DNA of 64,000 nt from assembly GCA_965246745.1 (NCBI GenBank), contig OZ251980.1, positions 1,302,001 to 1,366,000 of the forward strand. The letters are read 5' to 3'. A program made the translations under genes and the position numbers. The stretch comes from JANXMY01 sp965246745 (GTDB taxonomy: Bacteria; Armatimonadota; Armatimonadia; Armatimonadales; Capsulimonadaceae). Below are positions 57,590 through 64,000 of this stretch, in pieces. Numbering within the stretch: position 1 is the stretch's first letter; each line of letters starts with the position of its first letter. The notes under the pieces were generated by a model. The model saw only the letters and a list, made by a program, of their open reading frames with translations. It was not told the origin of the DNA and did no database searches.

Positions 57590-59416
57590 ATGAAAACCCG
57601 TTCTCTCACGACGACGCCGCGCACGCGGCCCAAGTTCGTTGTTATCGTCGGCGCGGCCGCCGCTTTTCTCGCCGGCGCACCGCTGGCCGCCTTTGCCGAC
57701 GCGCCAAGCGCCAAAGCCGCAGGAAAAACCGACGCTGCGCTGACCCAGCAGCTTGCCGACAAGCATCCGCACGGCGCGTGCGCCGTCATCGCTCAGATTG
57801 ACGGCGACCTGACCCCCGCCAAGCAGGCACAGATGACCCGCCTCGGCGCGGACATCACCCGGCATCTCGGCATGATCCGGTCGGTTGCCCTCACGCTGCC
57901 GGCCCGCAATCTGGGCAGGCTGGCCGCTCTGCCGTTTGTCGCGCACCTCTCGTATGACGGCGAAGTCAAGAAGTGCGACGAGTTCACCACGGCGTCCAGC
58001 GGCGCGGGGACTGCTTACGCCAATTACGGCCTCACCGGGGCGGGCGTCGGCGTCGCCGTCCTGGACAGCGGCATTCAAAACTCCGCCGACGATCTCGGAG
58101 ACCCCAAGACCGGGCAGTACCGCGCGTCGGTCTGGAAAGACTTCACCGCCGGCAAAGGCTCCGGCACCGATGAGTGCGGCCACGGCACCCATGTCGCCGG
58201 CATCATCGCCGGGTCGGGGCAGGACTCGACCGGCGCGTCTTACACGCACACGTTTTACGGCATCGCCCGCCGGGCCAATCTGATCAATGTCCGCGTGCTC
58301 GACGCCAACGGCAAAGGCACCGTCAGCAGCATGGTCGCCGCCCTGCAATGGGTGATTGACAACAAAGCCGCGTACAACATCAAAGTCGTCAACCTCTCGC
58401 TCGGCCACCCCGTCGGTGACAGCTACAAAAAAGACCCGCTCTGCCAGATGGTCGAGCAGGCGTGGAACGCCGGCATCACTGTGGTTTGCGCCGCCGGCAA
58501 CGACGGGCGGGCCAACGCCGCAAACAAGCCGGGGCTAGACAACGAAGGCTGGGGCACGGCCTACGGCTCGATCCAAAGCCCGGCTAACGACCCGTATGTC
58601 ATCACGGTCGGCGCTTCCAAAAGCACCGACGGCAGCCGGAGCAACGACAAGATCGCGACTTACTCGGGACGCGGGCCGTCGCGCTTTGACTTTGTGGTCA
58701 AGCCCGACCTTGTTGCGCCCGGCAACAAAGTCGTCTCGCTGTACGTCTTCGGGTCCACTTTGTACCAATGGAACGCAACCAGCGACGCGGGCCTGCCGCT
58801 GTCGGCCTATATGGGCAGCAACTACAGCGGCATTTCCGGCAAGTATTTTGTGCTGTCGGGCACCTCGATGGCCGCCCCGGTGGTTTCGGGCGCGGCGGCG
58901 CTGATGCTGGAAAAAGACCCGACGCTCACGCCCGACACGATCAAGGCTCGCTTGATGGTCTCCGCCGACAAGTGGGCGGCCCCTAACGGCACTGCCGATA
59001 TGATGACCTACGGCGCGGGCTACCTCAACATCCCCGCCGCCCTAGCCAGCGCCGTCACGCCGACGCACTCGGCCCTCAGCCCCGTGGTGCTGCCCGTCCT
59101 CGGCGGCGTCCAGCTTAACAATGCATTGATCGGCAGCACCGGCGTTTGGGGCAGCAAAGCGCTGTCCGGCAGCAAAGCGCTGTCGGGGGCGACGGCCCTC
59201 TACGGCAGCAAAGCACTGTCGGGAGTCAGCACGATAGACGGCAGCAAAGCGGTCTCGGGGGCCACCGCGACCGCCGCCAGCAAAGCGGTCTCGGGAGCCG
59301 CCATCGCCGGTGCTTCCGCAGTGGCCGCCAGCAAAGCCCTCAGCGGCGCGTCCGGCAAGGTGGACCCGCCCGCCGCCGGCGTGGACTTGACTTCGGTAGC
59401 CTTGAAAGGCGAGTAA
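57590..59416 (+). CDS. Secreted subtilase (S8) 3, with SKALSG repeats
   Basis: A protein of 608 aa starting MKTRSLTTTPRTRPKFVVIV. Same signal, prodomain and protease order as subtilase 1. Triad: Asp159 (AVLDSG), His198 (CGHGTHVAGI), Ser426 (SGTSMAAPVV). The C-terminal part, about 90 residues, carries seven SKALSG/SKAVSG units, the longest run of the three, and ends in VDLTSVALKGE. The middle of the gene is nearly identical to subtilase 1, while the 5' end is less so. Riboswitch-controlled, with its own terminator. Confidence 0.93.
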   Translation: MKTRSLTTTPRTRPKFVVIVGAAAAFLAGAPLAAFADAPSAKAAGKTDAALTQQLADKHPHGACAVIAQIDGDLTPAKQAQMTRLGADITRHLGMIRSVALTLPARNLGRLAALPFVAHLSYDGEVKKCDEFTTASSGAGTAYANYGLTGAGVGVAVLDSGIQNSADDLGDPKTGQYRASVWKDFTAGKGSGTDECGHGTHVAGIIAGSGQDSTGASYTHTFYGIARRANLINVRVLDANGKGTVSSMVAALQWVIDNKAAYNIKVVNLSLGHPVGDSYKKDPLCQMVEQAWNAGITVVCAAGNDGRANAANKPGLDNEGWGTAYGSIQSPANDPYVITVGASKSTDGSRSNDKIATYSGRGPSRFDFVVKPDLVAPGNKVVSLYVFGSTLYQWNATSDAGLPLSAYMGSNYSGISGKYFVLSGTSMAAPVVSGAAALMLEKDPTLTPDTIKARLMVSADKWAAPNGTADMMTYGAGYLNIPAALASAVTPTHSALSPVVLPVLGGVQLNNALIGSTGVWGSKALSGSKALSGATALYGSKALSGVSTIDGSKAVSGATATAASKAVSGAAIAGASAVAASKALSGASGKVDPPAAGVDLTSVALKGE

Positions 59417-59443
59417 CCCCCGCTTTCGCCCGATAGGACCATC

Positions 59444-59478
59444 AAAACGCCGCAAGCCGAATGGCTTGCGGCGTTTTT
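59444..59478 (+). terminator. Terminator of subtilase 3
   Basis: Stem ACGCCGCAAGCC/GGCTTGCGGCGT with GAAT loop and a T5 tail. Confidence 0.88.
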
Positions 59479-59660
59479 GCGTGCGGCTGTTCTGCGCCGC
59501 TTCGGCCCCAGCGCCAGGGAACTGGACAAAACCGGACGAGCCTGTTTTTCATCCAGCTCCCTGGTTACTGGGGGGCTAAGTCGTTGTGCCTGAGTAACTG
59601 ATGTTACGCAGCGGTGACGCTGAATACGCTCAAGAGAGCGCAGAAATGACAGTGCAGAAA

Positions 59661-59990
59661 CGAGAGCGTGTTTGGTTGCGAGGGCGTGTTTGGTTGCGAG
59701 GGCGTGTTTGGTTGCGAGGGCGTGTTTGGTTGCGAGGGCGTTGATTGTGGCGAGGGCATAGGTGCGAGGGCGTGAACGCCCTCGCTGGGGAGCGCAGACG
59801 CTAAGGTCCCGCCTGCGCGGGACAGGAATAAGAATAGGACGGCACGAATGGACTCTTCCGCCACGCAGGTGGCGGCTTGGCGCTTCGCCCCCCAGCGAGG
59901 GCGTTCACGCCCTCGTAACCAAACACGCCCTCGTAACCAAACACGCCCTCGCAACACCAAACGCCCAGGCAACAACCAAACACCCTTGCG
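59661..59990. repeat. Large palindromic element with satellite units, family 2, copy c
   Basis: About five tandem units of the 18-mer GAGGGCGTGTTTGGTTGC on the left and inverted units (TAACCAAACACGCCCTCG) on the right flank a core with AGGGCGTGAACGCCCTCGC, hairpins GTCCCGCCTGCGCGGGAC and CCGCCACGCAGGTGGCGG. It is the inverted counterpart of 29843-30096. The rest of 59479-60137 shows no gene I can support. Confidence 0.85.
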
Positions 59991-60137
59991 TAACCTCAGC
60001 AAGTCACCTGGGATTTTCCTGAGTCACGCAGCGACTCTTCTCCCATTAGCCTGGCGAGGCCAATGCCGGGTCAAAAGACCGAAGGACAGAGGCACAACGA
60101 CTTAGGGGACATGCGCTCGGAGCTTCGGAGCAGGCTC

Positions 60138-62249
60138 CTACGCCGCCTGAAGCAGCCGCACCGGGGACGACGGCGGCTGCGAGGACGACGGCGGCTCCGA
60201 GGGCGACAGCAGCGCCGGGGGCGCGGCGCGGCGGGCGCGGAGGAATGCTTCCACGCAGGCCGGGTCCCATTGGGTTCCGGCGCCGTCTTCCAGGATCGCC
60301 TGCGCTTTTCCTTCCGCCATACCTTTACGATAAGGCCGGTCGGTGGTCAAAGCGCTGTACGCATCCGCCACCGCCATCAGCCGCGCCATCGGCGGGATTT
60401 CCTCGCCGCGCAGGCCGTAAGGATAGCCTTTGCCGTCCCACCGCTCGTGGTGGTGCCGGATCGCATCCAGCGTGTTTTCCAGGCCCGCCACCGCGCCGAC
60501 AATCACCGCGCCCATCATCGGGTGCTGCTTGACCGCTTTGTATTCCTCGTCGGTCAGCTTGCCGGGCTTTCGCAGAATATAGTTCGGCACACCGATCTTG
60601 CCGACATCGTGGAGCAGCGCCGCCGTCAAAACCAAATTGCACTCGTCCTCGGGCAGCCCCAGGGCGCAGGCGATTTGATGCGAGTAAAACATCACATCTT
60701 CGGAATGGCGGCGCGTGTAGCGGTCTTTGGTGTCCACCGCCGTCACCAGCGCGTTCAGCATGGAAAAGTTCGCCATTGAGCAGTTCAGGTGCGAGCGCAT
60801 CTGGGCAGTCAGAGCGTCGGACAGTCCGCCGCCGTATTTCGTCCGCAGCAAGCGGGCGTCCGCCGTTTCCAAAGCGTCCAGCCGGCCCGGCCCGTCTTCG
60901 GGGAACACGGAAACGCCGAGCGACAGCGACAAGGGGATCGCGCCGCCTTCGCCCGCCGGCCGGTATTCCAGGCTTTCAAACGCCTTGTCCAGCCGCGCCG
61001 TGATCGCTTCAACCGTTTCGTCGCCGACTCCCGGCAGCAGCAGCGCAAACTCGTCGCCGCCGTAGCGGGCCGCCGTGTCATACGAGCGGCACGAGCGGGC
61101 AATCGCCTGCCCGACCTGCGCCAGAACTTCGTCCCCAACCAGATGGCCGTAAGCATCGTTGAAGAATTTGAAGTTGTCGAGGTCAATCACCGCCAGCGCC
61201 ACCCGCTCGCCGGTGCGATGCGCCCGGTCGGCTTCTTCTTCCAGTTTTTTGTGGAACGCCCGGTGGTTTAGGAGGCCGGTCAGCGGGTCGCGGTCCGCCT
61301 GCTCCCGCGCTTCGGCCAGCAGATGCTCTTTGTGCGCCAGCAGCTCCTGCTTCGCTTCAAACTCGGCGGCATGGCTCATGGCGGCCGCGATCAAGCCGGC
61401 CATGAGGTGCAGCGTGTGCTCGTCCATCGGCCCGAACGCATACAATTCCGGCGAGGTCACTTGCAGCACGCCGACCACCGCCCGGTCGTAATGCAGCGGC
61501 ACCGCGACCGTGGACCGGGTTCCCATGCGCCGGCAGTGCTCCAAATCCACCCGTCCGTCCCGCTCGGCGTCATCGCAGCGCAAAGTCGTTCCGGTGCGGA
61601 CACATTCGCCGCACAAGCCCGCGTCGCGCGGGGTTCGCGTGCCGAGAAACGGCTTCGCCCGCCCGCTGGCCGCCCGGTACACCAGCTCGTCGCCTTCCAC
61701 GCGCTGCAAAATCGCGCCGGACGCCCCGGTCAACGTCTGCGTCCGGGCGACAATCAGGTCCATCACGGCCAGCGAATCGCGGTCCGCCGTGGCGATGTCA
61801 TACTGGGTGGCAATGATCGCGGAAAACCGCTCGCCGTCCTGCCGCAGCGCGTCTTCGGCCCGTGTGCGCTCGGCGACTTCGGTTTCCAGGTCTGCGACCC
61901 GCCGGTCTACCAGCATGGACAAGCGCCGCTTTTCGCGCTCCAGCGCTTCTTCCGATTGGAGCCGCTCGCGGAACAAGCCGTCCACCCCGCCGAGGCCGAC
62001 CGCCAGCGCCAGCGACAAGGTCATCGCCGACAGCTCCGCCGGCAGTCCGGCCCGGCCCGAATGCACCAGCAGGCCCGGATGCAGCAGCAGGGCGACGCTG
62101 TGCGCCGCCGCCGCCAGCGACGCGGCGGTGAGCAGCAGCCACAGGGGCCGGCGGCCGTAGGTGCGGAACATCCGCAGCGACAGCAGCGTCGCGGCGGACT
62201 GGGCAAGCAGCGCGGCGCCTAAAATCACGAATGAGGGTATTGAAAACAT
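60138..62249 (-). CDS. GAF-GGDEF-HD-GYP cyclic di-GMP turnover protein
   Basis: A protein of 703 aa. Two or three N-terminal membrane helices (residues 5-90), a coiled coil, a GAF domain (about 150-310, with CGECVRTG), a GGDEF domain with canonical RYGGDEF and an RSYD inhibitory site, and an HD-GYP domain (HSEDVMFYSHQIACALG, LLHDVGKIGVPN, HHHERWDGKGYP). The Asp in LVGD fits cyclic di-GMP synthesis; HD-GYP domains hydrolyse it. Both activities appear intact, so the net effect could be set by GAF ligand and membrane signals. It bounds the subtilase group on the right. Confidence 0.92.
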   Translation of the reverse strand: MFSIPSFVILGAALLAQSAATLLSLRMFRTYGRRPLWLLLTAASLAAAAHSVALLLHPGLLVHSGRAGLPAELSAMTLSLALAVGLGGVDGLFRERLQSEEALEREKRRLSMLVDRRVADLETEVAERTRAEDALRQDGERFSAIIATQYDIATADRDSLAVMDLIVARTQTLTGASGAILQRVEGDELVYRAASGRAKPFLGTRTPRDAGLCGECVRTGTTLRCDDAERDGRVDLEHCRRMGTRSTVAVPLHYDRAVVGVLQVTSPELYAFGPMDEHTLHLMAGLIAAAMSHAAEFEAKQELLAHKEHLLAEAREQADRDPLTGLLNHRAFHKKLEEEADRAHRTGERVALAVIDLDNFKFFNDAYGHLVGDEVLAQVGQAIARSCRSYDTAARYGGDEFALLLPGVGDETVEAITARLDKAFESLEYRPAGEGGAIPLSLSLGVSVFPEDGPGRLDALETADARLLRTKYGGGLSDALTAQMRSHLNCSMANFSMLNALVTAVDTKDRYTRRHSEDVMFYSHQIACALGLPEDECNLVLTAALLHDVGKIGVPNYILRKPGKLTDEEYKAVKQHPMMGAVIVGAVAGLENTLDAIRHHHERWDGKGYPYGLRGEEIPPMARLMAVADAYSALTTDRPYRKGMAEGKAQAILEDGAGTQWDPACVEAFLRARRAAPPALLSPSEPPSSSQPPSSPVRLLQAA

Positions 62250-62339
62250 TCTGTGCTGATTGTCGGCAAATCGCCGGTAGTTTTGCAGTTCTCATTAAAA
62301 AGCGCAGGATTCCGGCGCGTTTCTGCCGAACTTTTCCCT

Positions 62340-62720
62340 ATGACACTCCCCCCGACAAAGCACTTGATCACGCGCCGCGATTGGGCGCGGCAGACCGTCG
62401 CCGGCGCTGCCGGCGTCCTGCTGGCTTCGGCCCTTCCCGCCCCCGCCGCCCCGCCGCCGGTTGTGGACCCGGCCCCGGCTTTTCCGCCCCCGCTTCCGGC
62501 CCCGGCGGCAGCGGCCCCGACCACCGAAGGCGACATTTTGATCCGGCTGGTGCCCGCCGCCGCCGGCTACGCGCTGTCGGACACGCAGGCCAAAGAAGCC
62601 GCGCTTCAGCTTCGGGATTATCCCGGCGGCTTTGCCAAAGCCCGCGCTTACCCGCTGCCCGACTCGGTCGGGCCGGCCTTTGCCGCCGCTGCGCCGGTCC
62701 GAAAGGAGCGCGTCAAATGA
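62340..62720 (+). CDS. Tat-type exported small protein upstream of amidase
   Basis: A protein of 126 aa starting MTLPPTKHLITRRDWARQTV. The RRDWARQ motif and hydrophobic stretch resemble a Tat signal. A Pro/Ala-rich stretch follows, then about 60 residues with DTQAKEAALQLRDYPGGFAK. No known domain. Its stop overlaps the ATG of the amidase (ATGA), so it may be an accessory of that enzyme. Confidence 0.65.
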   Translation: MTLPPTKHLITRRDWARQTVAGAAGVLLASALPAPAAPPPVVDPAPAFPPPLPAPAAAAPTTEGDILIRLVPAAAGYALSDTQAKEAALQLRDYPGGFAKARAYPLPDSVGPAFAAAAPVRKERVK

Positions 62721-64000
62721 GCGACACGGATTTGCTGTTCAGCACGGCGGCACAGCTCGGCCTGGCAATGAAAAAAAAGCAGGTGTCGTCGGCGGAGCTG
62801 ACGACCCTGTATTTAAGCCGATTGGAGACGCTCGGGCCGGAGCTTGGCGCACTGGCGCATTTGACCCGCCCGCTGGCGCTGGTGCAGGCCGCGCAGGCGG
62901 ACCGCGAGCGCAAAGCGGGCATTGTCCGCTCCCCGCTGCACGGGGTCCCGTTCGGGGTCAAAGACCTGCTGGCGACCGCAAACGACCCGACCGAATGGGG
63001 CAGCCCGGCGCACCGGGGCCAGAAGTTCGATTATGACGCGTTTGTCGTGTCCCGCCTGCGCGACGCCGGCGCGGTGCTGCTCGGCAAGCTGTCCATGATC
63101 GAGCTGGCCGGCGGCGGCGGCTACCGCTATGGCAGCGCGTCGTCCACCGGTCCGGGCCGGACCCCGTGGAACCCCGCGCACTGGGCCGGGGGGTCGTCGT
63201 CGGGACCGGGCGCGGCGACAGCGGCGGGCTTGGTCGGCTTTGCGCTAGGCTCCGAGACTTGGGGCAGCATCGTCTGCCCGTCGTCGTTTTGCGGCGTTTC
63301 CGGCCTGCGTCCGACGTTCGGCCGGGTCAGCCGCCACGGCGCGATGGCCTTGTCATACACCCTGGACAAGATCGGCCCGATGGCCCGGTCCGCCGAAGAC
63401 TGCGGGTTGATTTTGGCGGCGATTGCCGGAGAAGACCGCGCCGACGGCACAACTTCCGGCCAAAGCCGGTTTAAGCCCGGCAAGCCGCGCCCGATCAAGG
63501 GCCTGCGCTTGGGCGTGGTCCGGCCCGATTACCACGAAGGCGACAAGCACGGCCGCGCCCAGCCGGCGACGGAAACGGCCTTTGAAGGCGCTCTCGGCGT
63601 GCTGACCGGCCTCGGCGCGACCTTGTCCGATGCGTCCCTGCCCGATATTCCGATGAGCGAAGCCGCCGGAACCATTGTCAGCGTCGAAGGGTCGGCGGCG
63701 TTTGAGACGCTGATCAAAGACCGGGAGCGGCTGGCACTGCTTCAAGACGACGAGCAGCAGGGGGGATTGCTGGCGGGCCTGGTGATCCCCGGCGTGGATT
63801 ACCTGCGGAGCTTACGCATTCGCACGGCGGCGCAGGCGGCGATGGCGGACTTTATGACTCATTACGATGCCCTGGTCGCCCCCGGCATGCTGCAAGTCTC
63901 CCTGCCGCTTTCCGAAAGCCTGGACACCTATTTTGTCGGCAGCGACAAAGGCCTCAGCGGCATGGGGAACTTGTGCGGCCTGCCGGCCTTGTGCGTCCCG
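62717..64000 (+). CDS. Amidase signature family enzyme, truncated by window edge
   Basis: At least 428 codons, open to the right edge. The catalytic Lys lies in GVPFGVKDLLAT; the cis-Ser in HWAGGSSSGPGAA; the nucleophile Ser in GSETWGSIVCPSS. The order and spacing match GatA-like amidases. Its specificity (tRNA amidotransferase or small amide) cannot be told; no GatB or GatC lies next to it, and the coupled exported protein argues against GatA. Confidence 0.9.
   Translation, partial: MSDTDLLFSTAAQLGLAMKKKQVSSAELTTLYLSRLETLGPELGALAHLTRPLALVQAAQADRERKAGIVRSPLHGVPFGVKDLLATANDPTEWGSPAHRGQKFDYDAFVVSRLRDAGAVLLGKLSMIELAGGGGYRYGSASSTGPGRTPWNPAHWAGGSSSGPGAATAAGLVGFALGSETWGSIVCPSSFCGVSGLRPTFGRVSRHGAMALSYTLDKIGPMARSAEDCGLILAAIAGEDRADGTTSGQSRFKPGKPRPIKGLRLGVVRPDYHEGDKHGRAQPATETAFEGALGVLTGLGATLSDASLPDIPMSEAAGTIVSVEGSAAFETLIKDRERLALLQDDEQQGGLLAGLVIPGVDYLRSLRIRTAAQAAMADFMTHYDALVAPGMLQVSLPLSESLDTYFVGSDKGLSGMGNLCGLPALCVP

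Noticed and set aside
59661..59990. CRISPR-like array from the regularly spaced 18-bp units
   Set aside because: The units are contiguous or nearly so, lack unique spacers, and form the arms of a palindromic element.

Overview
The window is GC-rich, densely packed bacterial chromosome with no rRNA, tRNA, prophage or CRISPR array that I could find. Gene content (RimO, ManC, DegT aminotransferase, O-antigen ligase-like protein, LolD-type ABC ATPase, secreted subtilases, BlaR/BlaI pair, DUF4380, an OPT-like transporter next to a giant FtsX protein) suggests an environmental bacterium with an outer envelope. Armatimonadota (Capsulimonas-like) or a neighbouring phylum is my best guess, but no marker gene settles it.

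Layout. 1-6 kb: DUF2945/DUF4142 stress-type pair, a DHH phosphoesterase, two broken RHS fragments separated by a TPR gene, two small membrane proteins and a ferredoxin-NADP reductase. 6-16 kb: a PARG-like protein, RimO, an unknown 648-aa protein, and a sugar-nucleotide group (nucleotidyltransferase, DegT, ManC). 16-24 kb: an ABC-F ATPase, a BlaR1-DUF881 fusion with its BlaI repressor and palindromic operators, a decayed VapC with intact antitoxin, DUF4380, a frameshifted secreted protein and a PstS-like protein. 24-32 kb: antiporter, phosphoesterase, DUF1003, O-antigen ligase-like protein, ion channel, PdxT and a beta-propeller protein. 32-42 kb: a minus-strand cluster of a 1609-aa pseudo-peptidase/FtsX fusion, an OPT-like transporter, an unknown protein, a PqqD-like protein, a minimal FtsX permease and an ABC ATPase. 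42-51 kb: RRM protein, SDR/TetR divergent pair, gmk-coaBC, and an Nnr-FHA-secreted protein operon.

The most striking locus is 51.5-62.3 kb. Three paralogous secreted subtilases each have the same 44-bp promoter block, a GEMM-I-type (cyclic-di-GMP-I class) riboswitch, a short spacer with the ribosome binding site, and their own terminator. The trio is flanked by a membrane GGDEF protein on one side and a GAF-GGDEF-HD-GYP protein on the other. The simplest reading is a self-contained cyclic dinucleotide circuit controlling secreted or surface proteolysis. The subtilases carry unusual C-terminal SKALSG repeats, and one has a carbohydrate-binding-like module nested inside its protease domain.

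A second theme is repeats. At least six families of long imperfect palindromes occupy the intergenic gaps, and two have entered coding sequence in frame (ABC-F linker and BlaR1). A third theme is leaderless initiation: several genes start 6-7 nt after a good -10 box, leaving no room for a Shine-Dalgarno site.
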